Assembly (NCBI RefSeq): GCF_004210375.1
Contig: NW_027467782.1
Span: 30,235,276 to 30,299,275 of the forward strand
Direction: 5' to 3'
DNA length: 64,000 nt
From: Tachypleus tridentatus
Lineage: Eukaryota; Arthropoda; Merostomata; Xiphosura; Limulidae
Shown here: piece after piece, positions 1-11,410 of the stretch
Layout: each line of letters begins with the position of its first letter
How positions within the stretch are numbered: the stretch's first letter is position 1
Translations under genes and position numbers: made by a program
The notes under the pieces: model-generated
The model's input: only the letters and a program-made list of their open reading frames with translations
What the model was told of the DNA's origin: nothing
Database searches by the model: none

Positions 1-619
1 GGGTTAACTATTTAACTATTTAGTTAACTCTTCCTTTCCTATTATCTAATTTACCTGTCTCAGTCTCATGATCTAGGGTGTACTTGACAGTTCTAGGAGA
101 ACATTTCAATTCTGAAGCAATTTGCTATAGAGTCCAATCAGCACAACGTAAAGTTTTTGTACGAACTCTCTGCTCTAGTGACAATTCTCTAAGCTTTTTG
201 GGCAATGAAAATAACACTTAATATAATGTGTTAAACACTCTCTGTGTGAAGGTTTATGTGTGAAGTTTTATGAAATTTATTTCTAACATACACCGGTACC
301 ATATGTTAGTTCCTTACTAGCTTCTTTCTATATAGTTAACACACTGCATTGGGCACCATGACAGTTATTTCAGACCTTAAATTTAATCACTATGTTCATT
401 CAAGCAAAACCCTTATGATATGTCCTTGGTACAAGTTTGCAGAAATTCTAAAGAATGACAAGTATTCTCATACTGATTCATCGGTTGTCATCAGTAAAGT
501 ATTACCATGTTGTTTTAGGTATAAAATATTTGAGTTTTCTTACGTGGTGACATGGAAGAATTAGCCCCACAAAATGGAAAGAATGACAAAATATTTTCTT
601 GTCTTAACACTTTTGTGTT
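1..619. other. No gene recognised
   Basis: AT-rich sequence with only short chance reading frames. I see no splice-bounded exon, RNA gene or recognisable transposon domain. Confidence 0.5.
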
Positions 620-735
620 TGTGTTTTCTTATAGCAAAGCTACATCGGACTATCTGTTGAGTCCATCGAGGGGAATCGAACCCCTGATTTTAGCATTGTA
701 ACTCCGTAGACTTTCCACTGTAACAGCGGGAGACA
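620..735 (-). repeat. SINE-B copy, minus strand
   Basis: Read on the minus strand it has the family B order: an AGCGG head remnant, the tRNA-like B box GGGTTCGATTCCCC (seen here as GGGGAATCGAACCCC), then the tail with CAGATAG-like and AGCTTTGCT segments. It is diverged and slightly shortened. Confidence 0.65.
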
Positions 736-782
736 ACACTTTTGTTCAGTACTGTAATTGAATACTTGTTAGATATGATTTT

Positions 783-1051
783 GGTTTGTTTTGTTTTAAA
801 TTTCACGCAAAGCTACTCTCTGCACTAGCCATCCCTAATTTAGCAGTGCAAAAATAGAGGGAAAGCAGCTAGTCACCACCAACCACCGCCAACTCTTGGG
901 CTACTCTTTTATTAACGAATAGTGTGATTGGTCGTCACATTATAACGTCCACACGACTGAAAGGGCGAGCATGTTTGGTGTGATGGGGATGCGAACCTGT
1001 AATCCTCAGATTGCTAGTGGAGCGCCTGAACTATCTGGCCATGCTGGGCCA
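783..1051 (-). repeat. SINE-A copy, minus strand, full length
   Basis: Full-length family A element in reverse: tail GTTTGTTTTG first, then the conserved central body (CCGCCAACTCTTGGGCTAC) and the tRNA-like head ending TGGCCATGCTGGGCC. Several substitutions show an old insertion. Confidence 0.85.
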
Positions 1052-1715
1052 TTTTTTTTTTTATTGCCGATTCTAAACGAGTACAAGCATGCCTTGTAAT
1101 TTTGTTGGTCAGTATATTAAAGCATGACTTTTTATAAGTAAGTTCTGAATTGTAATGTTAGTTTCTGTTTTTTTTTCCTCACTTGATTTCTTCCAAAACC
1201 CCTAGTTTTTCGTTACTTCTCTTTCTAATATAAATCACCGTTAACACTGGTTACTTCTCTTTCATTCGTTACAACAAGCAACACAAGCTGCCGCAACCAT
1301 CCTTTGGGATCGTGACATGTATAGTACAGGCAGAACTATGTTGTTGTTTTTTTTATTTTTACTTGAACAGATAATATTTTTAAGTGTATAAATTTTAAAA
1401 GAGATGACGACAACAGCACGAGCTAGCAGCTGGCAGTTTTATATCCTGTCCTTGACTTTTCTACTCTTAATCCACTTTTACGCTATGATGTATTCAATTA
1501 GTTCCCTGTGTTTACGGGCGAAATTAACGACTGAAGAACCTCTATCTTCTGAATGCTTCCAGAGTTGACACTAGTTTTGTTTGTTTTCCTTTCGTGGAAA
1601 GACAGAGCGTGTACTATAGCTTTAGGCTATCAAGCGACGCTTGTCTGCATTTTGTTAGAAACTGAAGTGTGATGGAAAGATCTTAGTTCGTTTATAAAGT
1701 GCTCAAGTACTTAAG
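1052..1715. other. No gene recognised
   Basis: T-rich unassigned sequence. A TATA-like TTTTATATCC lies near 1437, but nothing links it firmly to a transcript. Confidence 0.4.
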
Positions 1716-1931
1716 ATGGGTTCCCAAGCGCACATAACCCGAGCACTCGTGTTGATCACGTGGTTAGTACTAGCATATAGTTTACTCTTTCATGCTATTT
1801 TCTTCAGTTCACTGAATAAATGGTCTTTAATAAATAACGTTGTTGAAGCTGACAAAGCGACAGTATTAGAACGCAGGGTCAGCTGTTATTTACGAAATCA
1901 GAAAAATTGTTTTTTAGCTTATAAGTTTTAA
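1716..1931 (+). CDS. Doubtful small ORF with one hydrophobic segment
   Basis: A 71-codon frame opening at an ATG in a good animal start context (AAGATGG). Residues about 9-31 form one strong hydrophobic segment (ALVLITWLVLAYSLLFHAIF), as in a signal anchor or signal peptide; the rest is polar. I do not recognise the protein. It could be the first coding exon of a secreted or membrane protein whose later exons lie elsewhere, but in AT-rich DNA a frame of this length also arises by chance. Confidence 0.15.
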   Translation: MGSQAHITRALVLITWLVLAYSLLFHAIFFSSLNKWSLINNVVEADKATVLERRVSCYLRNQKNCFLAYKF

Positions 1932-2072
1932 AACGTTTTTGTTCGTTGTTTGAAGATCATGTGAATAATTCAGTCATTTTAAAATAAGATTATATATTTC
2001 AAATTAATTTTATAAAACACGAGATATTACGTACTTGGAAAACATAGTACATGTATTAAAGATTTTGTTTAT

Positions 2073-2343
2073 TGGTTGTTTTTTTTCAATTTCGCGCAAA
2101 GCCACACGAGGGCTATCTGTGCTGGCTGTCCTTAATTTGGCAATGTAAACTAGATAGAAGGCAGGTAATTATCACCACCCACCGCCAATTCTTGGGCTAC
2201 TCTGTTACCAACGTAGAGTGAAATTGATTGTTACATAATAATGCTCCCACGGCTGAAATGGCATGTTTGGTATGACAGGAATTCGAACCCACGCCTCTGA
2301 CACTACTAGTCGAGCGCCCTAACCACCTGGCCATGTCGGACCA
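2073..2343 (-). repeat. SINE-A copy, minus strand
   Basis: Reverse family A element: poly-T/GTTT tail, AGGGCTATCTGTGCTGGC, central CACCGCCAATTCTTGGGCTAC and the head ending TGGCCATGTCGGACC. Confidence 0.85.
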
Positions 2344-2530
2344 TTAAGAATTAACGTAAAGACTAGTCTGTCACTCGATTTACCACTTCTCATCACATTC
2401 TATAGTTTTAAGGGAATTTCACTGCTTATAATATCTAAAACGAAGCGTTATTCCAAGCAAAATTAGGCGTTTTTGTTTGTTTTTTTTTGCTTTGTTTCTC
2501 AAACAAAACATAATGTTGTCTCACCCTACG

Positions 2531-2810
2531 GGCCCGGCATGGCCAAGCGTGTTAAGACATGCGACTCGTAATCTGAGGGTCGCGGGTTCGTATCCCCATT
2601 GCGCCAAACATGCTTGCCTTTTCAGCCGTGGGGACGTTATTAGTGACGGTCAATCTCACTATTCGTTGGTAAAAGAGTAGCCCAAGAGTTGGCGGTGGGT
2701 GGTGATGGCTAGCTTCCTTACCTCTAGTCTTACAATGTTAAATTATGGACGGCTAGCACAGATAGCCCTCGAGTAGGTTTGTGCGAAATTCAAAAGCAAA
2801 CAAACAAAAC
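2531..2810 (+). repeat. SINE-A copy, plus strand, nearly intact
   Basis: Starts GGCCCGGCATGGCCAAGCG and has a tRNA-like A box region, CGACTCGTAATCTGAGGG, B box GGGTTCGTATCCC, the shared body and a tail of AAACAAACAAAAC. It is one of the better preserved copies and useful as a family reference. Confidence 0.9.
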
Positions 2811-3173
2811 AAAATACTCAAAGGTGTGTATAAATGTAATGCTATTTCGGATAGCTGTGGTTATCGTGTCCAGAAAGTTAACCCAAGGATTTATTAATTT
2901 TTCAGTTACAGGAAAACCATTCTTTAGAAATAACGTTCAAATACCACTAATTCGTCAGATAAGAGCAACTCGAGAGTGTATCTTTCTTCCCTCTGGTCTA
3001 TCAGTTAAAAAATTATGGACGACCATGCTCTGAAACTGATAAATATTGGTACCTGAAAGTCCACCACCATCACTTGTCATTCTTACACTAATGTTAATCA
3101 ATATCACGATATTCAAATGTATTGTCTAAATATATAGCACAGTTTTCTCCCACACATATGTAGATATCATGGT

Positions 3174-3290
3174 GTGCCGAGTTAAGGCAGTCCTCCCAGT
3201 GGCACAACAGAATGTCTGCTGACTCACACTGCTAGAAACCGGGTTTCGATGCTTGTGGTGTAGTTTTGTGCTTAACTTCAACCAGTAAGT
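3174..3290 (+). repeat. SINE-C copy, internally shortened
   Basis: Shows the family C core (GACTCACACTGCTAGAAACCGGGTTTCGAT) and tail TAGTTTTGTGCTTAACTTCAA, but lacks most of the GGGCAGAGCACAGATAGCCC stretch between them. Confidence 0.65.
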
Positions 3291-3799
3291 CAGAGTTAAG
3301 GCACTATGGGCCCCGGGAAAAGAATAAATTATTATTCTCTCTTGCTTTTAAGAAAATACCATAAATTGAATGTATCAGTGAGAGAAAAATTTAAAAAAAC
3401 AGTATATGTATATTATCTTATTATTTATTTCTATGCTTACAACACGCAGTGGGTCTCTGACGACAAAATGACCCTGGGCAACTGCTGCTTTTGTCCATCG
3501 GGTAGAATGGCCCTTATGTTATATGTGTATAAGTGATTAGATATTAGATGTACTTCCGCAAGATTCCCGAAAGCACGTTGAATATAAATGTTTCAGGAAA
3601 GTGAATTTTAGTTAAGATTACACAATAAAAGAACTGATGTTCCAATGTAATAATTAGGAATGTTTCTAGTACATGTCAGAAACATGAAAACAATATTGAT
3701 GTGGCTATATTGGTATGTAATATATCTAAGCACGCCCTCTAAATTCCTACACTCAATTACACAACCGCCTTCAAACATGTGATCAGCTATCGGTCAGTA

Positions 3800-3880
3800 A
3801 CACTTTCTTTTTTTGTGAACCTGAAGATGTTCGCTCCTTTACTAGTGTTTTCTCTACCCATACTAGCCGTTTTTAAATAT
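3800..3880 (+). repeat. Penelope-type terminal-repeat fragment (probable)
   Basis: TTGTGAACCTGAAGATG...GTTCGCTC...TTTCTC...AGCCGTTTTT is a diverged relative of the segments at 19309-19400 (reverse) and 38600-38690. It lacks the GGTCGAAACG portion seen at 19.3 kb. Confidence 0.4.
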
Positions 3881-4774
3881 GATAAAGTTGCACCAGAACG
3901 CTAGTTTAAGTAGTAGTCATGGTTATATAACACCATAGACGTAAGCTGTTGAACTGCATATGGTACCTGCTCCTCGAAAGATGTGCAGAATATACCAGCT
4001 TAACCAGTACTCTTTATTTCACTAGAATCTATTAAACTAACTGGACGGAAGGTATGTAAATTCATGATTAATGAAATCTTATCGTATGGCATGCAAAGCT
4101 GATCGCCTTACATACAATTGTAAAAAACAACAACAAAGCAACGCCCATAAAACTGCCAGATGTAAAACTGGAAATATGTGTGTACTCCCGCATGGATCTA
4201 ATGAATCTCCATACCAATTTTGGTGAAGATCCATACACATCGTGCGAAGTAGTTACATGGACATACAACAGACACTATAATATTTATATAGAAATATATC
4301 GATCAAGCATAGCATACTGGTTATTTACGGAGTTTTTGAATCGAAAGGCCCAAGGTTTGGGCGGCGACATACCATTTACCATGCTTAGCATTTTCAGCTG
4401 TAGGAGCGTTATACTGTAATATCCAATCCTTCTGTTTAGGTGGTGAATACTGGTGGCTGTCTTCTAAATTGCGTGTCTGAAATAGAGAGTATTATGTCTC
4501 AACCCAGAGGATCTCTGATCTTACTGTTTAGTTCATGTAACCTGGAAAGTGCAATTCAAGTTGAAATTTTCAAACACCAAAATATGTATAACAGTATATG
4601 GTTCATTGGATCTGCCTCCTGTTATGTGTTCAAAAAAATTCATCACTTCATGTAGGTCCATGTAACAAAACACAGAGATCCGATCTGTACTACATCCAGG
4701 TTCCTGTTTTGTATTCAGAAAACAGCCATCGCTTCATCTATGACCATAAAATCTTTCATTAACTTACTGTGTGT
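3881..4774. other. No gene recognised
   Basis: Unassigned AT-rich sequence leading to the abrupt left edge of the inverted duplication. Two overlapping frames of 66 and 79 codons on opposite strands have no recognisable content. Confidence 0.4.
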
Positions 4775-4890
4775 GCTATATGTATGCGGACTAAAAACGC
4801 TAAAACAGAGTTTCGATACCAGTGGTGGGCAGAGCACAAATAGCTCATTGTGTAGCTTTATGCTTAATTTAAAACAATAACAACAACAGA
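4775..4890 (+). repeat. SINE-C copy at the left duplication edge
   Basis: GTTTCGATACCAGTGGTGGGCAGAGCACAAATAGCTCATTGTGTAGC... is a clear family C body. Its 5' head is replaced by unrelated sequence exactly where arm homology begins. Confidence 0.8.
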
Positions 4891-4959
4891 ATCAACAAGA
4901 GTCCGTAATCTTTTTACATCTGACAATAGTTAATCATATCAATGCAAAGGACCAGAAAT

Positions 4960-5180
4960 TTAACACTCCTACGAAAAGTGGGGCCTAATAGGCCCCAGAG
5001 CAAAGAAGGTTATTTATATTAGGCTAATAACTTTGTATTTAAATGAAATTACCATTTCATTTGATTCATTTCATTTTGATGAAATGGCAATTTCATTTAA
5101 ATACAAATTTATTAGCCTAATATTAATAACCTTCAGTTGCTCTGGGGCCTATTAGGCCCCACTTTTCGTAGGAGTGTTAA
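4960..5180. mobile_element. Palindromic TTAA-flanked non-autonomous element (MITE/foldback)
   Basis: The element is bounded by TTAA at both ends. It begins CACTCCTACGAAAAGTGGGG and ends with the inverse of that sequence, and the two halves are almost entirely complementary. Each end carries a nested small palindrome, GGGGCCTAATAGGCCCC. TTAA target duplication is characteristic of piggyBac and some Kolobok elements. There is no coding capacity. The left half has a small deletion (AGAGCAAAGAAGG) relative to the copy in the other arm. Confidence 0.8.
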
Positions 5181-5225
5181 GAAGAAGCCTATTTTGAATT
5201 AATAATTTTGTTTACTTGCTTGTTG

Positions 5226-5350
5226 CGACCCCCCAACGGTTCAATGGTATGCCTGTGGACTCACACCACTAGCATGTGGTTCCGATACCCGTGGTGGGCA
5301 AAACACAGATAGTTCGTTGTATAATTTTGTGCTTAATTCCAAACAAACAC
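5226..5350 (+). repeat. SINE-C copy, plus strand
   Basis: CAATGGTATGCCTGTGGACTCACACC head, GATACCCGTGGTGGGCAAA, CACAGATAGTTCGTTGTATAATTTTGTGC and an AAACAAACACA tail. The order matches the other family C copies. Confidence 0.8.
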
Positions 5351-5678
5351 ATGCTTGTTTTCAAATTTTCTTTGCATTTTTGTCAAATTTCAGTAAATTG
5401 TTTTGTTCATCAGAACTTCTTGAGCATGATATCGCTGTTGGACGATAACAATTAACACATCTCTTACAATACTTTAACATGAGTTTTATAATAAGGCATT
5501 GTCTCTCTTAATGAGTCTTCCGAAAAGTCTTCTTTTCTTTCATAGCAAGACAACATATTTTTTTATTGTGAGTTATCGTCTCATTCATAATGAATCTTTA
5601 TGTTTTTCAGAATTAATTCACATTTGCTTTATTTTTAGTAAATCAAGGAAATTATTTCTTAAATAATCTCTTCCTCCG

Positions 5679-6340
5679 TGTTTGGAAATGTTCTTGTCTG
5701 TTATGTTATAACTGAATAATTCTTCTTTCTATACTTGAAAATACGCCTGGCTGTTTTGTCATTACTGAATACCCCGTACCTCTATGTTTGGAAATGTCCT
5801 TGTCTGTTATGTTATAACTGAATAATTCTTCTTTCTATACTTGAAAATACGCCTGGCTGTTTTGTCATTACTGAATACCCTGTACCTCTATGTTTGAAAT
5901 GTCCTTGTCTGTTATGTTATAACTGAATAATTCTTCTTTCTATACTTGAAAATACGCCTGGCTGTTTTGTCATTACTGAATACCCGTACCTCTATGTTTG
6001 AAATGTCCTTGTCTGTTATGTTATAACTGAATAATTCTTCTTTCTATACTTGAAAATACGCCTGGCTGTTTTGTCATTACTGAATACCCTGTACCTCTAT
6101 GTTTGGAAATGTCCTTGTCTGTTATGTTATAACTGAATAATTCTTCTTTCTATACTTGAAAATACGCCTGGCTGTTTTGTCATTACTGAATACCCCGTAC
6201 CTCTATGTTTGGAAATGTCCTTGTCTGTTATGTTATAACTGAATAATTCTTCTTTCTATACTTGAAAATACGCCTGGCTGTTTTGTCATTACTGAATACC
6301 CCGTACCTCTATGTTTGGAAATGTCTGCGCTTCTCTAGTT
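5679..6340. repeat. Tandem array, about 106-bp unit, six copies
   Basis: The unit contains TGTCCTTGTCTGTTATG, ATAATTCTTCTTTCTATAC, AAATACGCCTGGCTG and ACTGAATACCC. Six good copies lie head to tail, and degenerate copies follow to about 6430. Copies differ mainly by one-base indels (CCCCG/CCCTG/CCCG), so unit length varies by one or two bases. Confidence 0.9.
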
Positions 6341-6510
6341 ATTATTGAATAATTCCCCTCCATTTCTGGAAATCTCTTTAATTGTTACCATACACCTCCA
6401 TGTTTGGAAATTTCTCTGACTTTTGATTATTATGAATACTCCTTTTCTTCATATTTAGTAATTTTCCTGATCGTTTGGTTACTCGATTGTTATTTTCTAT
6501 TAGTAGATCA

Positions 6511-6782
6511 GGCCTGGCATGGCTAAGCGCGTAAGGCGTGCGACTCGTAATCCGAGGGTCGCGGGTTTGCGCCCGCGTCGCGCTAAACATGCTCGCCCTC
6601 CCAGCCGTGGAGTGTATAATGTGATGGTAAATCCCACTATTCGTTGGTAAAAGAGTAGCCCAAGAGTTGGCGGTGGGTGGTGATGACTAGCTGCCTTCCC
6701 TCTAGTCTTGCACTGCTAAATTAGGGACGGCTAGCACAGATAGCCCTCGAGTAGCTTCGTGCGAAATTCCCAAACAAACAAA
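6511..6782 (+). repeat. SINE-A copy inside left arm
   Basis: Well-preserved element from GGCCTGGCATGGC to the CAAACAAACAAAC tail, with B box GGGTTTGCGCCCG. The same insertion is found at 15651-15923 in the other arm, so it predates the duplication or is one locus assembled twice. Confidence 0.9.
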
Positions 6783-7373
6783 CTATTTGTAGAGAAAAAT
6801 ATTGTAATAGATTACTAAACTAACTAAACTAAACTAAACTAACGTGGCAGGGGTTCAGTTTAGAGAGAGAGAAATCAGAAGAGTTCTCTCTCCAACTGGG
6901 GTGTTCAGGAACTTTATAGTTCCTCTTCGTCCCCTTACGTGAGAAATGTATTAAAATATCCATGGAATTTTTACTTTATTTTTAACATTTCAAAAATATT
7001 TGTGAGTGAGAGGAAGGACGGGAGAACTGGACGAAAGCAGCGAAAGTGAAGTGAGCCAGACTTTGGCTCGAGGATGGAGAACCCTGGTGGCTGGCGAATT
7101 GGTTTTTTAAAATTTACTGTAATTGATTAGATACCCTTGACTGGGTAAACGGCCCTTTTCAGAATGAGGCTGGGACCTACAGGTCCGATGCCAGAGATTT
7201 TGCTGTTGTTCGTGTTTGCTTTTATTAGTTTACCATAGAACAAGAATCAAAGTCATTCATTTTAAACAATGTCTGAGATGACCTGCTTTGAAGACAGCGA
7301 GATGGAAATATTGCATAAAAATAACAGAAAGAAATACCTTAATTCATGAAAATAATATCCGTCCTCAAGTAAG

Positions 7374-7480
7374 ATTTGTTTGTTTGCAATTAAACACAAA
7401 GCTACACAAAGGGCTCTTTGTGTTCTACTCACCATTGGAATTGAAATCCGTTTTCTAGTATTGTACAGTCCACAAGGGCC
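7374..7480 (-). repeat. SINE-C copy, minus strand
   Basis: Reverse family C: TTTGTTTGCAATTAAACACAAAGCTACACAAAGGGC, CACCATTGGAATTGAAATCCG and a decayed head. Mirrored at 14958-15060. Confidence 0.65.
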
Positions 7481-10400
7481 TTCATGTAAAAGAAACAAAG
7501 TATGTTTTCAATTTGTATGATTCTGAATCACATAATTAGGACATCTTTCAAAATGACTCAACACATTATGTTTTTATAACAAGTCACTGTCCCATTCATA
7601 AGATTAACACATTATTTATTAGGTTTGTCTTCTCTAGTTATCTAGTGACCCATTAATTACTGCTGTTAATACACATCTTAACAAATCAAGTTACTACATT
7701 CTTTCTCCCTCTTACAAAAGGTACTAGTCCTCAAGCCCTTGTTTCAAGGGCATGAAATAACTATTACTTGGGAAACAATTTTTTTAACATGGTAATAAAG
7801 TTTTAAAATATATATTTGAGTTCTTTCGAGCAAGTGCTTAAATCTTTCGCGGGGGAGATTTAAAGATTATTGAGGGATGCATCCAATATTTCAAAAAAGT
7901 TTCTGGATATCGATTGTTTCTGTGTTACGAAACAGTAAAATGTTTGCATTTATTCAATCACTTTCACTGATCTTGAACTCAGGGATGAGAAACGATAATT
8001 GTACGCTAAAAAAATTGCAGTCTGATGACACAGATGTCCAAGGTTCGAACTGTCGAAACGTGATGCTGCTTTCGAAATAGCATCTGTAATGAGGGAACAT
8101 CACATTATTAAACTGGTCCAAAAGAGAAAGCTGTTTCGAGTTATTTAAAATATAAATATTTCCAACATTACCGCAAAATATGAAGTAACCAATTAAAACA
8201 TAATTTGAAATTAAAGCCTAATTAACCACACGTAGCTTTAATGGACTCGTTAACTTCAAGACGATGTTACTGTTACTATCCAACCACACGAAGAGACCTT
8301 GACATAGATAATGTAGATTCTTCAAGATATGAGAAGTTGAGAAGAAAAGGTAAGCCACTGTTACGTGTAATTCCAAAACAGTTATCACATCTATAATGTG
8401 TGTTTATACGATAATATGAAAATACAATGTGTAACGAATAGCCACAATGGCAACGTCTATTACACATATCAATTCTATTGCTTCAAAGCCCCTGTTCACA
8501 TTTACAAAGGAAAGCATAGTTTTCTTACAGGTTACACGTATCAAATTTGGTCACATTAAGGCCAAGAATGCCGTTTGTTTCGTTATTTATTAGCCTACTT
8601 ATTCTAACACAACAATAACCCATTAGACTCTGTAAGTGTGGTAACAGACTGAACTCAGGCTACTCCTGTCCAGTGTATGTTCAGTCTGAAACAATAAAAA
8701 CCGCCTATTACATTAGCATCAGGTGTATAAGAAGTAGTCGTGTACCGTGTGTGTTTGAATACCCTGAGGTAGTATGTTTAGTTCACAAGTGCATCTAGAT
8801 TGTTTGTCCTTCGCGTGTTTCGAAAAACGGATAATTGCGTGTAAAAACAGTCACACCCATCTCAACCCCTAGTGATATCCTCACTTAACTAATTATCAGT
8901 GTTCATCTTTGTGATCAAATCAGCAAACCAAACAGAGGCAAAGTTTTGAATAATATATTCAGTAAAATTTTTTATCAAATATTTTTTTTCTTAAATTATA
9001 AACAAAACTATACCTGAGATACCTGCGTTAGTTGTCCCGAATTATAAACGATAGCCAACGGCAGAAAAGGACAGCATTTTCTGTGATGGAATTCCGACCT
9101 GTGACTCAAAAATGGAAATCACAACTATATTCTTCTAACTTCTTTCTTGATCCTATCCTGAAATCATAATGCCCCAACCAGCCCTCTGGTGATATTTTTA
9201 TGAAACGAATGAACAGTGCGAGACAGAAGCACAGAGACAATGACGACAAACTTTTTAGGTGTAATTTAATTATTTTGCGATTGTAAATTCAGATCAGTAT
9301 GTTTTGAAAAGCCGGCAAAACAACGTACTGGTCGGAGCAGTCTAAAGACGATAATTCGACATTTTAGGTCAAATTGCGTAAGACTTAGACATGTATGACA
9401 ACATTATTCTTAACTTTGTTATGTATATACTATACAACTAGCAATAGTACAGTACTGTGGCACCGGCTTTATGTAAAGTTAGTGTAAAGCACCGACAAAT
9501 CAACAAAATCAATTAAGGATTGTCTGGAAAAGTGCACGAGTTGAACAAGTTCAAGTGAACAAGGTTAGTACTGAGTACTCGGCTTAACGTTCGTGGCCTC
9601 AGTTGCAATGTATTTGCTTTGGGCCTAACGTTGGAGTTGTAATCTGAGAACCGAGTGACAATAACATTAGGCCTAAATACTGTAAATAGTTTAGTGTAAG
9701 AACACTGGAAATGCTACTGTAGCCTGAAATAATTAAGTGGACTATTCCCAACTTAAAGCCGTTGTTTTGAATTTACTTTCGCATCCATGCATGCAGATAA
9801 AGTTTCAGAAATATGCCTATTTTGTTGATGTATGGTTTGTTGGCTCATTTTAAGTCCCTATGTCAAAACTGAGCTCAAAGTTGAGATTACAACTCATTAT
9901 TCAGATATTTGAGTTGGATTAAGGTACTCTAACCTAGACCTAACCCATTATTTAGTAGTTCAACATGCAGTGCAGTGTACAATTGATTATATGTTATATA
10001 CCTGTACCAGTACAGAACGATCACTGTAAATAGGCTACTACAGTCCAGAGCTCAAATTTAAGAACTTCCCGACGTCCCAGGACATATAAATATTACCTGC
10101 GGGCAACGGTTCTTGCTATATCTATTTCCCGAGTGGATAAGTGATATTCTACGTTTAAATAATTGTTTTACTGGTCATCCTTAACGGATTTTTGCCGATA
10201 ATGGGCAATAACAGCCTGTAATAAAACTGGAAGCCGGGCAAACAAGCCGCAATTTCTTTCATTAGACATATTTCCCTGCCACACCGGCAACACATGTTGT
10301 AACATATAGATTAGAAGGTACATGTTTAAACTATTGAACAGCCTTGTTCGGTAGTTTCTGTGTGCCGATGACATCACCTTTGGGTGACAGGGTTTCAGGG

Positions 10401-10528
10401 CCAGCAATTTTGTGAACAGATACCCTCCCTCCGATATCTGGTTGTCTCCACATAAATTACCTAGCCCAACAAGTCCGTGCATCCAAAAACAGAACAACAG
10501 TTCTTGTCTGTGGTTAATGTGTGGTTTT
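7481..10528. other. Arm interior without a recognised gene
   Basis: About 3 kb, repeated in mirror image at 11911-14957. Frames of 60-80 codons, including a cysteine-containing 63-codon minus-strand frame at 8276-8467, occur in both arms only because the DNA is duplicated. I see no conserved domain, splice-bounded exon or transposase motif. Confidence 0.45.
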
Positions 10529-10574
10529 ACAAAGAATGTGACTTTGTTGAAATATTTCAAAAAGTGAAGGAAAT

Positions 10575-11410
10575 CTGATGATGAGAGTTTAGAATTGAAT
10601 AGAGAAAGTGATATTAGTAAAGACAATAGTTGTACAAAGGAACTTTGTAGTGAAGATGACAGAATTGACAAGGATAAAAAAGTCAAGGAAAAAGCAGGTA
10701 CCACCATAAGTGTCAATGGTTGTAGTGGGATCATTCCTGCTGCTTCGGCAGCAAGATCAATCAATCAAGGAGGTAACCCAATATCTTCTGTGGAATGCAA
10801 TGTAAAGTATGAGAGAAGCGATCTCGAAGTTACTAACCAAAATGGGAAGAAACATTCCCTTGGTTAAAGTTTGATCAAGAAACTACTGAAATGTTTTGCA
10901 AGGCACGCAAAAGCCACAAAAACGTTTGCTAAAGAGATAGTGTCTTGGTAAAAGGTACCAGTAATTTTCACCTACAATTGATCAAAGCCCACGATATAAG
11001 TAGAAGGAATACTCCGTGTGTTCAAGCTGCCAATGCTGAATATAAACCACAGGTTCAGCAGATAGATTTATGCATAAGAAATTTACATGCTTGTGAGCTT
11101 GAGAAACCGGAAAAACTTTTCACTACCGCCTATTACTTAGTAGTAACAGAACAGCTGTTTTCTCTATTTGGGCTATTATGCGATTTACAGAAAATAAATG
11201 GAGACATGTACATAAATGACAAATCAGCGAAAAACTTTATCACATGTATTAATGACATGATGTAAGATCTGTGAGCAGACCTTGATAATGCTGCAGTGTT
11301 TTCCTTCATCTCAGATGTATCTAAAGACACTGAAGTAATTGAAGAAGAAACTGTATTTGTTAAGACAGAAAATGTTGTTACAAAATTTTTGGACTTGCAA
11401 GATCTGTGAG
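10575..11410 (+). pseudogene. hAT-related zinc-finger gene fragment (ZNF862/KIAA1586-like), broken
   Basis: The reading begins in a charged N-terminal segment (10595 onward). A frame change lies near 10860. It continues with PWLKFDQETTEMFCKA, resembling the start of a TTF/BED-type zinc finger (W-x-F-D, then M-F-C-x-x-C), then HLQLIKAHDISRR, TTAYYLVVTEQLFSLF and later SFISDVSKDTEVIEE. This order is known from hAT-derived proteins of the ZNF862/KIAA1586 kind. In-frame stops at about 10930, 11263 and 11275, plus the frame change, show that it is not functional as assembled. The C-terminal remainder is lost in the N run. Family assignment is from recalled similarity; the breaks are seen directly. 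Confidence 0.55.

Larger units (their letters stand above)
4775..10528 (+). repeat. Left arm of a 5.75-kb inverted duplication
   Basis: Its reverse complement reappears at 11911-17668. Outer homology begins at GCTATATGTATGCGGAC; the inner edge is GTGTGGTTTT, which pairs with the first ten bases after the N run. Spot comparison along the arm shows near-identity with scattered one-base differences and small indels. The arm contains SINE copies, a TTAA-flanked palindrome, a tandem array and about 3 kb of otherwise unassigned sequence. Confidence 0.95.

Noticed and set aside
8276..8467. Cysteine-containing 63-codon frame, found again at 13971-14162
   Set aside because: Its recurrence is explained by the inverted duplication. 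No start context, domain or splice signals support it.
10168..10764. 198-codon minus-strand frame
   Set aside because: It runs antisense to the zinc-finger-like fragment and into the arm. Its leucine/serine-rich content is what antisense of a lysine/aspartate-rich frame gives.
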